Notes: a model not told the origin generated them from the sequence alone. Positions 5,559-13,650 are shown, numbered from the stretch's first letter. The stretch: 13,798 nucleotides of DNA from Treponema sp. (GCA_009784995.1 WQXE01000043.1:1-13798); one strand, 5' to 3'. Made by a program: numbers and translations.

Positions 5559-8120
5559 TTGTTTAAAGGACTTACTAATCGTGTGCAACGGCTTCTTTCT
5601 TTAAATGCTCAGGAAGAAGCGAAGCGTTTTAATTCGGATCAATTATTACCCGAACATATCATTATCGCTATGCTTAAAGACGGCGGAGGAACTGCCTGTA
5701 AAGCGCTTATGTTCCTTCGGATTGATATCGCTGAGTTCAAACACATCCTGGAAAGTTCAATTCCAAGAATTCCCGGTTTAATAGTTCGAGGCGAAGTTCC
5801 GCCATCAAGGCGAACAAAAAACATGCTGGATATCGCGACAGAAGAAGCGAGATCTATGGGCAGCGATTACTTGGGAACAGAACATCTGCTTTTTGCGGCG
5901 ATGCGCGAGCAGGATTCAAGTGTATATGTGTATTTAAATCAACGCGCTGTTGATACGGATATGATGAGAGTTATTATTCAAACAACTTTTAATCAGCCGT
6001 CAACAAGAAACGATGATTATATGCCGGCGGAAAAATATCAGCCGTTTTATGTTCACAGAGAACGCGTTCATCAAAAAACCGCTGTAGAAACAGAAAGGCA
6101 GCCAAGAATAAAACCAGCCGCTTATCCGGTTCTTACCCCAACCCTTGATACTTTTTCACGCGATCTTACTTTAATCGCGAAAGCGGGAAAAATTGATCCT
6201 GTTGTCGGCAGAAGAGCGGAAATAAACCGCGCTGTACGCATATTATCGCGAAGGACAAAAAATAACCCGATTTTAGTCGGAGAACCCGGTGTTGGCAAAA
6301 CCGCGATTGTAGAAGGGCTTGCTCAATTATTGGTAAGCGAAGCAGTACCTGACGCTTTATCCGGCAAACGGATTTTATGTCTAGATATGGGACTTGTTGT
6401 CGCGGGAACAAAGTATCGCGGCGAGTTTGAAGAACGTATTAAAAAAATATTGCGCGAAGTAAGTCAGGCGACTAACATAATTTTATTTATTGATGAAATA
6501 CATTCGATTATCGGAGCGGGTGGAGCGGAAGGTACGCTTGACGCTTCAAATATGTTAAAACCGGGACTTTCACGCGGAGAGATTAGATGTATCGGAGCGA
6601 CAACGTTAGCTGAATACCGAAAGCATTTTGAAAAGGACGCCGCTCTTGAACGCCGGTTCCAGGCGATAATCGTAGAAGAACCATCCTTTGATGAAACTTT
6701 GGAAATTCTAAATGGTATAAAGAAAAAATACGAAGATCACCATCAAATAATATATTCACAAAGTTCCATAAATCTCGCGGCGAAACTCGCGCAAAGGTAT
6801 ATAATTGGCAGGTTTATGCCGGATAAAGCTATCGATATACTCGACGAAGCTGGCGCTATGAGAAAACTTGAAAACAAACTTCAGCCTCCTGAAATTACAG
6901 GGCTTGAAGAAGAAATCGTTAAATTATGCGAAGAAAAAAATATTTATGTCAGTTCTCAGGATTATGAAAAAGCGGCTGAAGTCCGCGATAAAGTCCGAAT
7001 ATTAAAATTACGTTTGGAAGACGCTCGTATCGCTTGGGAGCAGGTTTCACGAAATGAAAGACCTGTTGTAACAGATGATGATGTTCGATGCGTTGTAACA
7101 GAAGCTACGGGAATACCTGTTATGCACCTTGAAGAGCAGGAATCGCGCAGACTGCTTCAAATAGAAAATGAACTCCATAAAAATGTAATTGGGCAGGATG
7201 ACGCGATTAACAGGATCGCGTCCGCTATTAGAAGAGCAAGAGCTGGAGTTTCTTCTTTGCGCCGTCCAATGGGATCTTTTATATTTTTGGGTCCTACAGG
7301 AGTCGGAAAAACACTTCTCGCGAGAAAGCTTGCTTTGTATTTATTCGCGAACGAAGACGCTCTTGTACGGATTGATATGTCAGATTATATGGAAAAACAT
7401 AACGCGTCCCGTCTTGTGGGAGCGCCGCCGGGATATATCGGTTATGACGAAGGCGGAATGTTAACAGAAAAAATAAGGCGAAACCCTTACCGCGTAATTT
7501 TATTCGATGAAATAGAAAAAGCGCATCATGATATATTCAATTTACTTTTACAGGTAATGGAAGAAGGAGAATTGCGCGACAGTTTAGGGCATACAGTAAA
7601 TTTCCGTAACACTGTAATTATAATGACGAGTAACGCAGGCGTAAGAGAAATTACAAAAGATTCGCGTTTAGGTTTCGCTTCAGGAACAGGACTTATGAAC
7701 GCGGGAGAAATTGAATCCGCTGCGCTTTCGGAGCTTCGCAGGATTTTTAACCCCGAATTTATAAACAGGGTAGATGAAATCGTTGTATTTAATACATTGG
7801 AACAAAAACAAATAGAAAAAATATTTGATATTGAACTTAACGAATTGTCTAACAGGCTTGCGGAGCAAAATTATACATTAAAAGTAACAGCCGCGGCAAA
7901 ACGCGTCCTTGTAGAAAAAGGCTGGGATCCAAAATTCGGGGGCCGTCCGCTTCGGCGAACCATTCAAAAAGAACTTGAATGTCCGTTAGCTGAATTAATT
8001 TTGGAAGGCTGCTGGAAAGACGGCGCTGTCTTTACCGCTGACGCTAAAAACGGTGTCATTAAACTCCGCGCCAAAAGTATTAAACAAGAACAAGTTGTAA
8101 TTGAAGAATTTACATTTTAA
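5559..8120 (+). CDS. clpC: ClpC-type AAA+ unfoldase, ATP-dependent Clp protease ATPase subunit, 853 aa
   Basis: This Hsp100 hexamer unfolds substrates and feeds them to ClpP. A Clp N domain with two repeats spans residues 1-145. AAA-1 has Walker A GEPGVGKT (241-248) and Walker B LFIDE (309-313). A UVR-like motif, SSQDYEKAAEVRDKVRILK (465-483), lies in a short middle region, as in ClpC rather than the long coiled-coil ClpB. AAA-2 has GPTGVGKT (578-585) and ILFDE (647-651). The tripeptide LGF (704-706) occupies the ClpP-docking loop, which ClpB lacks. The D2 C-terminal region follows (GGRPLRRTIQKELECPLAEL). The start is TTG at 5559, with AGAGGTG 4 nt upstream; no ATG is available nearby. It has its own promoter, so it may be expressed independently of the upstream lipoprotein. 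Annotation pipelines may call it ClpA. Confidence 0.93.
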   Translation: MFKGLTNRVQRLLSLNAQEEAKRFNSDQLLPEHIIIAMLKDGGGTACKALMFLRIDIAEFKHILESSIPRIPGLIVRGEVPPSRRTKNMLDIATEEARSMGSDYLGTEHLLFAAMREQDSSVYVYLNQRAVDTDMMRVIIQTTFNQPSTRNDDYMPAEKYQPFYVHRERVHQKTAVETERQPRIKPAAYPVLTPTLDTFSRDLTLIAKAGKIDPVVGRRAEINRAVRILSRRTKNNPILVGEPGVGKTAIVEGLAQLLVSEAVPDALSGKRILCLDMGLVVAGTKYRGEFEERIKKILREVSQATNIILFIDEIHSIIGAGGAEGTLDASNMLKPGLSRGEIRCIGATTLAEYRKHFEKDAALERRFQAIIVEEPSFDETLEILNGIKKKYEDHHQIIYSQSSINLAAKLAQRYIIGRFMPDKAIDILDEAGAMRKLENKLQPPEITGLEEEIVKLCEEKNIYVSSQDYEKAAEVRDKVRILKLRLEDARIAWEQVSRNERPVVTDDDVRCVVTEATGIPVMHLEEQESRRLLQIENELHKNVIGQDDAINRIASAIRRARAGVSSLRRPMGSFIFLGPTGVGKTLLARKLALYLFANEDALVRIDMSDYMEKHNASRLVGAPPGYIGYDEGGMLTEKIRRNPYRVILFDEIEKAHHDIFNLLLQVMEEGELRDSLGHTVNFRNTVIIMTSNAGVREITKDSRLGFASGTGLMNAGEIESAALSELRRIFNPEFINRVDEIVVFNTLEQKQIEKIFDIELNELSNRLAEQNYTLKVTAAAKRVLVEKGWDPKFGGRPLRRTIQKELECPLAELILEGCWKDGAVFTADAKNGVIKLRAKSIKQEQVVIEEFTF

Positions 8121-8125
8121 CAATT

Positions 8126-8240
8126 ACCGCTGATTTTCACGGATTTAAACGGATTTCACGGATTAAAATTATTATTTTTTTATTAATCCGCGTAAATCTG
8201 CGCAAACCGAAGGTTCGAAATCTGCGTTAATCCGTGTTTC
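8126..8240. repeat. CACGGATT-type inverted-repeat element in the clpC-vanY gap
   Basis: The left arm has CACGGATT (8138-8145), AACGGATT (8148-8155) and CACGGATTAA (8157-8166). An A/T spacer follows. The right arm has TTAATCCG (8183-8190 and 8227-8234) and AAATCTGCG twice (8194-8202 and 8218-8226), the two copies separated by a 15-nt segment containing CCGAAGGTTCG. The arms are imperfect reverse complements. It fills nearly the whole gap between the two convergent stop codons and may serve as a bidirectional terminator. Repeats of this sequence type occur in many bacterial genomes, as far as I recall. Confidence 0.75.
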
Positions 8241-8246
8241 ATGTTT

Positions 8247-9104
8247 TTAATTATTTTGTATTAATTTAGAGTATTCGTGTAAAAAACGCAGGGCGTACTG
8301 CTGGATTCCGTCAAAGTATTTATCGATAAAAGCGGCGACTTCTTTTCCTACATAACGATAATGCCAGCTTTCCCAACTGTAACCTGTTACATGTTCGTAG
8401 CCGTCAGGGTAGGAAAGTGACCACCCAAAACTTGACGCGTTAGCTGTTATCCAGCGTCCCTCCCGCGTTTGCGCGAATGCGTTTGTGATTGAGCCAAAAT
8501 CTACCGTGGTTCCAAGTTGATGCTGACTGTGACCGGGACGCGCGGAAACCCTATCTGCTGCTTGACGGCCCATTTGATTAACGTTACGTGTATAAATTTG
8601 CTCCTGACTAACATAAGAGCGATAAGCTGAAGATACAATTATTGTTAAACCTTCCGCCGCCGCCGCTATAGACATTTCTTCTAAATTTGTTACGGCAATA
8701 CTTCTTAAAAAAAGATCGTTTCTATTTACCCTGAATGATGAATCCTGCAAATGAACAAGGTTTTGCGGTATATAATCGCTGGATAAAGAATTTTCTTTGT
8801 CAACTAAAATCCAGAAGTATCGATCTACATTTTGCAATATAAAATTAAGTTCATTATTGAATATTTGATTAGAAATATTATTGGTTATAACAGATTTTAT
8901 ATTCGGCGGTAATAAAGCGTTGTCTGCTGCCATTACTATTCTTATCACATTTGGAAAATCTACACTTGAACGATTATCTGACGATGTGCGGACGGGGATA
9001 TTTTCTATTTCATTAATATCATATAAATCATCGATATAAGTTCCGTCAGTTACACATGTCAGAAAAAATAGAAGTACAAAACAAACAGAAACAAATCGAA
9101 ACAA
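8247..9104 (-). CDS. VanY-like D-alanyl-D-alanine carboxypeptidase lipoprotein (peptidase M15B), 285 aa
   Basis: This is a zinc carboxypeptidase that trims the terminal D-Ala from peptidoglycan stem peptides. The N-terminal hydrophobic segment ends in FLTC, so Cys17 is a likely lipidation site. Residues about 18-130 form a poorly conserved linker. The M15 domain follows, with SSAYRSYVSQEQIY (158-171), GHSQHQLGTTVDF (191-203, zinc ligands His195 and Asp202) and WESWHYRYVG (244-253, catalytic Glu245 and zinc ligand His248). All expected active-site residues are present. The start is a TTG directly after the glgC TAA, with no intervening base; the upstream ribosome site is weak, so translation probably depends on reinitiation after glgC. 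The metabolic link to glycogen synthesis is not obvious. The gene ends against the repeat at 8126-8240. Confidence 0.88.
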   Translation of the reverse strand: MFRFVSVCFVLLFFLTCVTDGTYIDDLYDINEIENIPVRTSSDNRSSVDFPNVIRIVMAADNALLPPNIKSVITNNISNQIFNNELNFILQNVDRYFWILVDKENSLSSDYIPQNLVHLQDSSFRVNRNDLFLRSIAVTNLEEMSIAAAAEGLTIIVSSAYRSYVSQEQIYTRNVNQMGRQAADRVSARPGHSQHQLGTTVDFGSITNAFAQTREGRWITANASSFGWSLSYPDGYEHVTGYSWESWHYRYVGKEVAAFIDKYFDGIQQYALRFLHEYSKLIQNN

Positions 9105-10376
9105 TTAAATAACAGTTCCCGGATATAAAATAGTATTTTTTGGGATAACGATAATTCCGTCTACAATCCAGTAATGACCGTAATTTCCATCAACGCGTTT
9201 AATGTCATCAACGCCGATACGGCAGCCTTCGCCAACGCAGACGTTTTTATCGATAATCGCGCCTTTAATAATCGCGCCTCGTCCTATTCCTACGTTTGGA
9301 ACTCTGGCTTCGGCATTTTGCAATTTTTGAATTTCTGTTTCATAAAAGTCGGCGCCCATACATACAACACCGTTAAGACTTGAACCTGTTTCAATTATTG
9401 TACGAATACCAACAATTGAGTTTGTAATATTCGCGTTTGTTATGATACAACCTTCAGCAGCGATTGACTGGTTCATATTGGAAAAGTTCATTTTTGAAGG
9501 CGGCAGGTTACGCATGTGTGTGTAAATGGGTTTTTGTTCATCATAAAAATCAAAATGAGGTTTTAACGAAGTTAATTCAAGATTTGTATCGTAGAAGTTT
9601 TTAATTGTTCCAATGTCTTCCCAATAACCGTCAAAAAGATAAGCGTTAACTTTTAATTTACTGATTGCTGTAGGAATTATTTCCTTTCCGAAATCGGTAA
9701 GGTCGTTCGCGAGGCATTCTTCCATCGTTTTAGCGTTGAAAATATAAATACCCATAGACGCGAGGAAACAGTCGTCTTTGTTTTTTTCTGTTTGTAATTC
9801 TACAGGAGCTTTGTAATCAGAAATATCTTTTGTAGGACCCGGTTTTTCAAGGAATTCTGTAATTTGGTTCTTTTTATCGACTTTAAGAATTCCAAGACCG
9901 CTAGCGTTTTCTCTTGTAACACCCGTACACGCGATAGTTATTGCCGCTTTAGAATCAATATGTTTTTTAAGGAAATCCTGTAAATCCATTCTATAAAGCT
10001 GGTCACCGGAAAGGATCATATAATAAGACGGATTTTGTGACCTGAAATGAAGCAGATTTTTGCGTACAGCATCAGCGGTACCTTCATACCAGCCGGAATG
10101 TTCAGGCGTTTGTTCCGCCGCGAGGATTTCTACGAAACCATTGGAAAAGGAGTCAAAAACATAGGTTCTGCCTATGTGCATATGTAATGAAGCTGAGTTA
10201 AACTGGGTAACAACGTAAACCTGCCTTAAATTGGCGTTTATACAATTGGAAATGGGAATATCAACAAGACGGTATTTACCGCCAAAGGGGACTGCCGGTT
10301 TTGATCGAAACTGGGTCAACGGAAATAAACGTGTACCTTTACCTCCACCCAAAATGATGGATAAAACTTCAGACAT
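9105..10376 (-). CDS. glgC: Glucose-1-phosphate adenylyltransferase (ADP-glucose pyrophosphorylase), 423 aa
   Basis: It makes ADP-glucose from ATP and glucose-1-phosphate, the committed step of bacterial glycogen synthesis. The nucleotidyltransferase signature is GGGKGTRLFPL (10-20), followed by SKPAVPFGGKYRLVDIPISN (25-44). SGDQLYRMD (123-131) carries the catalytic Asp, and EKPG (177-180) and DGYWEDIGT (249-257) are further substrate motifs. The C-terminal left-handed beta-helix has hexapeptide-like repeats (GIGRGAIIKGAIIDKNVCVG). The CMGADFYET stretch (339-347) and the ending resemble cyanobacterial and plant enzymes more than enterobacterial GlgC. I start at the ATG at 10376, which has AGGAGG 7 nt upstream; an in-frame upstream ATG at 10415 would lie before the ribosome site and inside the promoter. 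vanY follows without a gap. Confidence 0.94.
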   Translation of the reverse strand: MSEVLSIILGGGKGTRLFPLTQFRSKPAVPFGGKYRLVDIPISNCINANLRQVYVVTQFNSASLHMHIGRTYVFDSFSNGFVEILAAEQTPEHSGWYEGTADAVRKNLLHFRSQNPSYYMILSGDQLYRMDLQDFLKKHIDSKAAITIACTGVTRENASGLGILKVDKKNQITEFLEKPGPTKDISDYKAPVELQTEKNKDDCFLASMGIYIFNAKTMEECLANDLTDFGKEIIPTAISKLKVNAYLFDGYWEDIGTIKNFYDTNLELTSLKPHFDFYDEQKPIYTHMRNLPPSKMNFSNMNQSIAAEGCIITNANITNSIVGIRTIIETGSSLNGVVCMGADFYETEIQKLQNAEARVPNVGIGRGAIIKGAIIDKNVCVGEGCRIGVDDIKRVDGNYGHYWIVDGIIVIPKNTILYPGTVI

Positions 10377-10397
10377 ATATGTCCTCCTTTTTATATT

Positions 10398-10426
10398 ATT
10401 ATAGAATAAAACCAAATTAATGTCGA
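10398..10426 (-). promoter_or_regulatory. Sigma70-type promoter of glgC-vanY
   Basis: On the minus strand TCGACA (10426-10421, 5 of 6), a 17-nt spacer and a perfect TATAAT (10403-10398) give a start near 10391. A short leader carrying the AGGAGG site (CCTCCT at 10383-10388 on the plus strand) follows. Confidence 0.75.
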
Positions 10427-10474
10427 TAGGTTATGACTAAAATGATAATAAATTATTCAATGTTTCTAATAATA

Positions 10475-10503
10475 TTCACAGTTTTAATAAAACAAGATAG
10501 AAT
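10475..10503 (+). promoter_or_regulatory. Sigma70-type promoter of the helicase gene, predicting a leaderless mRNA
   Basis: TTCACA (10475-10480, 5 of 6), a 17-nt spacer and TAGAAT (10498-10503, 5 of 6) place the transcription start at about 10510-10511. That coincides with the A of the ATG at 10511. It is divergent from, and does not overlap, the glgC promoter. Confidence 0.6.
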
Positions 10504-10510
10504 ATAGGAT

Positions 10511-12823
10511 ATGAATACTAGTGATAATCTGAACAAATTGCTTGAGGCTTCAGAATTTACACCAAATATCGTAATTAATCGTCTTTTACCCGCTCAAGAA
10601 GGTTTGTACGCGCCATTTCCTGAAGATTTAGATACCAGAATTTTAAACGCTTTAAATAAAAGAGGTATAAATCAATTATACACTCACCAGGCTGAGGTTT
10701 GGCAGTACGCCAGAGCCGGCAAAAACGTCGTTGTTGTAACTCCGACGGCTTCCGGTAAAACTTTATGTTATAACTTGCCATGCCTACACGAGCTTTTAAC
10801 TAACGAAAATGCCCGTTGTTTATACCTTTTCCCGACAAAAGCTCTTTCTCAGGATCAACAGGCGGAATTAAACGAAATTACAGGTAATAAAAATGATTTA
10901 AACCTTAAAATTGCCACTTATGACGGCGATACGCCCGACAGTTTAAGGATTTCCGCAAGGGATTCAGGAAGGATAATTATATCAAATCCCGATATGCTTC
11001 ACGCGGGTATTTTGCCTAACCATCCCAAATGGATAAAGTTTATTTCTCATTTAAAATATATAGTTATAGACGAAGCTCACGCCTACAGGGGTATTATGGG
11101 AAGCCATGTAGCGAATGTAATTCGACGTCTTCGTCGTGTAGCCGCCTTTTACGGCGCTTTTCCTCAGTTTATTTTGTGTTCCGCGACAATTGGAAACCCG
11201 GCGCAGCTCGCGGCGTCATTAATCGGACAGGATGTTGAACTTGTTGATAAAAACGGCGCGCCAAGAAGTGAAAAACGAATTGTTTTATATAATCCGCCTT
11301 TAAACGATAAGGTGCAGGAAAAACGCCTTTCTGTAGAAATTGGAAGCCGCCAATGGATGCTCGCTTTATTAAAAGCGGGAATTAAAACAATTTTATTCGC
11401 GCATTCGCGTATAAGAACAGAAGTAGTAGCTTCTTATGTAAACGATGATTTAAAAAATATTTATACCGATAATTCCCGTATTAGAGTAGAAGCGTACCGA
11501 GGCGGCTTTTTGCCAAGCGAAAGGCGCGAAATTGAAAAGGGACTCAGAGACGGAGCGATACAGGGTGTTGTTTCAACTAACGCTTTGGAATTGGGAATAG
11601 ATATCGGCGGTTTGGACGCTTCGATTGTTGCCGGTTTTCCCGGTTCTTTTAACAGTTTTTGGCAGCAGTCGGGCAGAGCGGGAAGAAGAGGCGGCACGTC
11701 GGTTTCTGTTTTTATCGCTAACATGTCCCCTATCGATCAGTACATTGTAAATAATCCCGACTGGTTTTTCCGCAAGACTGCGGAAGAAGCGTTTGTTGAT
11801 CCTGACAATCCATATATTTTAACAGATCATGTTAAATGCGCGTGTTTTGAACTTCCGTTTACAGATGACGAGTTACAAGAGAGTAAAGAACAGAGAACAA
11901 AGAACAATGAACAGATTTTTGGATGTAATGCAAAAGAAGCGCTTGAATATCTTGAAGAAGCAGGCATTGTACGCCATACGGCGGAAAAATGGCATTGGGC
12001 GGATCGTTCCTATCCTGCCGAAGGAGTAAGTCTTAGAAGCGCGGGCGCTGACAATGTTGTAATAATAGATATTACTAACGGTAAAAATATTGTGATAGGT
12101 GAAATGGACAGACCTAGCGCCAAAGAAATGATTTTTTTAAACGCTGTTTATTTTCATCGAGGGCGGCAATATATTGTAGAAGAATTGGATATAGAAAACC
12201 GCAAATGTCATGTCCGTGAAGCAGATGTAAATTATTATACCGACGGTGTAGTAAAAACTGATATAAAAGTTTTAACCGAAGATGAAAAATTTGTTTACAA
12301 TGGAGGGCAGGCGGTTTTATCAGATTTATTAGTGCGATCCCAGGTAACAAAATTTAAAAAAATAAAATTCGGCGAAAAAGAAGAGAACATAGGATACGGC
12401 GACATTCATCTTCCCGAAGAAGAAATACAGACAAGGGGTCTTACATTAATTTTCCCGGAAGAAACAATTGGCGCGAAAACTTTAAAAGAAATGGACGAAC
12501 AGGGTATTGGAAAAGCGTTATCAGGCGCGGGTACATTAATTCGATACATAGCTCCATTATTTTTGTTATGCGATCCGCGCGATTTGGGAATTGCCGAACG
12601 TGTCCGCGACCCGCACTTTGGAGTTCCTGCGATTTACATTTACGACAAATATCCCGGCGGCACAGGTCTATCAGAAATTCTTTCCGGTAAAATGGAACCG
12701 CTCTTTCACGCTATTCTTGAAGCTCTTGAAAGCTGCCCGTGTAAAAACGGCTGTCCCTCCTGCGTGGGTCTTGTTGGCAATAAAAACGCAGCAAGGGAAT
12801 TGCTAAAGGCGATGAGTGGGTGA
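10511..12823 (+). CDS. mrfA: MrfA/YprA-type DEAD/DEAH-box helicase with C-terminal DUF1998 zinc region, 770 aa
   Basis: This is an SF2 ATP-dependent DNA helicase. The B. subtilis homologue MrfA acts in a UvrABC-independent mitomycin C repair route and has a similar length (about 750 aa). Motif I is PTASGKT (78-84), motif II DEAH (187-190), motif III SAT (224-226), motif V TNALELGIDI (356-365) and motif VI QQSGRAGRRGG (385-395). The C-terminal part has CPCKNGCPSC, with Cys742, 744, 748 and 751 as the four probable metal ligands, typical of the DUF1998/MZB region. Residues about 457-469 (ESKEQRTKNNEQI) are translated from the dispersed repeat at 11885-11911. They lie in a loop between two conserved blocks (ELPFTDDEL and ALEYLEEAGIVRHT), so the enzyme may tolerate them. 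No properly spaced Shine-Dalgarno sequence precedes the ATG. The downstream gene is convergent, 23 nt away. Confidence 0.92.
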   Translation: MNTSDNLNKLLEASEFTPNIVINRLLPAQEGLYAPFPEDLDTRILNALNKRGINQLYTHQAEVWQYARAGKNVVVVTPTASGKTLCYNLPCLHELLTNENARCLYLFPTKALSQDQQAELNEITGNKNDLNLKIATYDGDTPDSLRISARDSGRIIISNPDMLHAGILPNHPKWIKFISHLKYIVIDEAHAYRGIMGSHVANVIRRLRRVAAFYGAFPQFILCSATIGNPAQLAASLIGQDVELVDKNGAPRSEKRIVLYNPPLNDKVQEKRLSVEIGSRQWMLALLKAGIKTILFAHSRIRTEVVASYVNDDLKNIYTDNSRIRVEAYRGGFLPSERREIEKGLRDGAIQGVVSTNALELGIDIGGLDASIVAGFPGSFNSFWQQSGRAGRRGGTSVSVFIANMSPIDQYIVNNPDWFFRKTAEEAFVDPDNPYILTDHVKCACFELPFTDDELQESKEQRTKNNEQIFGCNAKEALEYLEEAGIVRHTAEKWHWADRSYPAEGVSLRSAGADNVVIIDITNGKNIVIGEMDRPSAKEMIFLNAVYFHRGRQYIVEELDIENRKCHVREADVNYYTDGVVKTDIKVLTEDEKFVYNGGQAVLSDLLVRSQVTKFKKIKFGEKEENIGYGDIHLPEEEIQTRGLTLIFPEETIGAKTLKEMDEQGIGKALSGAGTLIRYIAPLFLLCDPRDLGIAERVRDPHFGVPAIYIYDKYPGGTGLSEILSGKMEPLFHAILEALESCPCKNGCPSCVGLVGNKNAARELLKAMSG
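11885..11911. repeat. AAAGAACA-type repeat, in-frame copy inside the helicase
   Basis: This 27-nt stretch matches the reverse complement of 13513-13539 at 23 of 27 positions by hand alignment; all four differences are A/G changes. Flanking bases (GAG before, CAG after) may extend it. It is purine-rich and unlike the surrounding codons, and it encodes a polar loop. Confidence 0.75.
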
Positions 12824-12846
12824 AAAAATTAGGGGAAATTATGTTT

Positions 12847-13383
12847 TTACCATTCTTTAGGTTTTCCGTGTGGTAAAGTAATATTAAAATTTTCTCCAGA
12901 AGGTTCTATTAAATAAAAACCATTACTTAACGCGTATTCTTTTTCTTCATCCTCAACTACAATCCCCGCGACAGCACCTAAAAAATGGCGTTTATCACCA
13001 CGTAAATCAGCGTATTTTCGCATTTTTTCAAGTCGTATTATATGTTTATTTATATCGCTAATTGTAAGGTCAGCTTTTATTTCAACCAACATAGCGGTAT
13101 CACCATTTTGTAAAAAAACGTCAATTTCAAATTTAATATCGTTTTTCTTATCACGAACTTTATGCTTGGTGCTAGCCTCTTGAAAATCCAAACCTAATTC
13201 TAGGAATTTTTCCTGAAGATTGGGGGCGATCATATGTTCTACAACATCGCCAAAACTGTTGGTAAAATCTCCAAGGCGTTTACCTATTTCTTTTATCTGT
13301 TCCCTATTTTCCATTAAAGCTGCCCAAACTTGTTCGAAGTCAAGACCTTTTGGGTATGTTTGCTGTGTTTGCGCTTCTGTCAT
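12847..13383 (-). CDS. PD-(D/E)XK nuclease-fold protein (DUF3782-like), 178 aa
   Basis: The core FEIDVF (85-90) followed by LVEIKADL (99-106) gives the arrangement Asp88-x12-Glu101-Ile-Lys103 of the PD-(D/E)XK nuclease superfamily; Glu50 in GDVVEHM could be the upstream acidic residue. A helical segment with a leucine-rich, charged pattern precedes the core (about 17-45). The ending EPSGENFNITLPHGKPKEW is a strongly conserved tail of a protein family that I recall as multicopy in treponemes. Whether it cleaves DNA is not known; all candidate active-site residues are present. The ATG has GGAG 7 nt upstream and a TATAAT further up. It is convergent with the helicase and adjacent to repeat-rich DNA and a recombinase, which fits an accessory locus. 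Confidence 0.82.
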   Translation of the reverse strand: MTEAQTQQTYPKGLDFEQVWAALMENREQIKEIGKRLGDFTNSFGDVVEHMIAPNLQEKFLELGLDFQEASTKHKVRDKKNDIKFEIDVFLQNGDTAMLVEIKADLTISDINKHIIRLEKMRKYADLRGDKRHFLGAVAGIVVEDEEKEYALSNGFYLIEPSGENFNITLPHGKPKEW

Positions 13384-13415
13384 AATCTACTCCAAGGAAC
13401 TTTAGTTTCATTTAT

Positions 13416-13421
13416 ATTATA
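13416..13421 (-). promoter_or_regulatory. -10 hexamer of the nuclease-fold gene
   Basis: A perfect TATAAT lies on the minus strand 32 nt upstream of the ATG at 13383, with a TTGGAG ribosome site in between. The -35 is weak (CTTTCA/TTTCAA at 16-17 nt). Confidence 0.5.
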
Positions 13422-13493
13422 ACACTATTAAATGTTTTTGAAAGGAATTTTAAATTTTTAGTTAATTTTTTTGCATAAACGCAGGTTTGAAAA

Positions 13494-13600
13494 GAGCAAA
13501 TCTCTTGCTTTTCTCATTGCTCTTTGCTCTTTGTTCTTTTATTAAGAACATTCGCTCTTTCTTTGTTCATTTTTCTTTGTTCATTTTTCTTTCGTAAGAG
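13494..13600. repeat. Repeat-rich non-coding stretch of the AAAGAACA family
   Basis: The 302-nt gap 13384-13685 contains no gene that I can support. Its centre is pyrimidine-rich repeat DNA. The 13513-13539 unit is the relative of the helicase copy. A small GTTCTT/AAGAAC inverted repeat follows (about 13533-13549). Then come two exact tandem copies of CTTTGTTCATTTTT (13561-13574 and 13575-13588). Read on the minus strand the units are AAAGAACA, AAAGAGCA and AATGAACA variants. No transposase is present. Confidence 0.65.
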
Positions 13601-13650
13601 ACTACCAGCGGTCAAAAAACTGGGGAATTTAATCGTTCGTTTAATTTGTA

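Noticed and set aside
9105..10415. Longer glgC reading frame starting at 10415
   Set aside because: The extra 13 residues lie upstream of the AGGAGG site and overlap the -10 region, and GlgC proteins begin near MSEVLSIILGGGKGTRL.
13561..13588. Tandem CTTTGTTCATTTTT as a CRISPR array
   Set aside because: The copies are directly adjacent with no spacers, and no cas genes are nearby.
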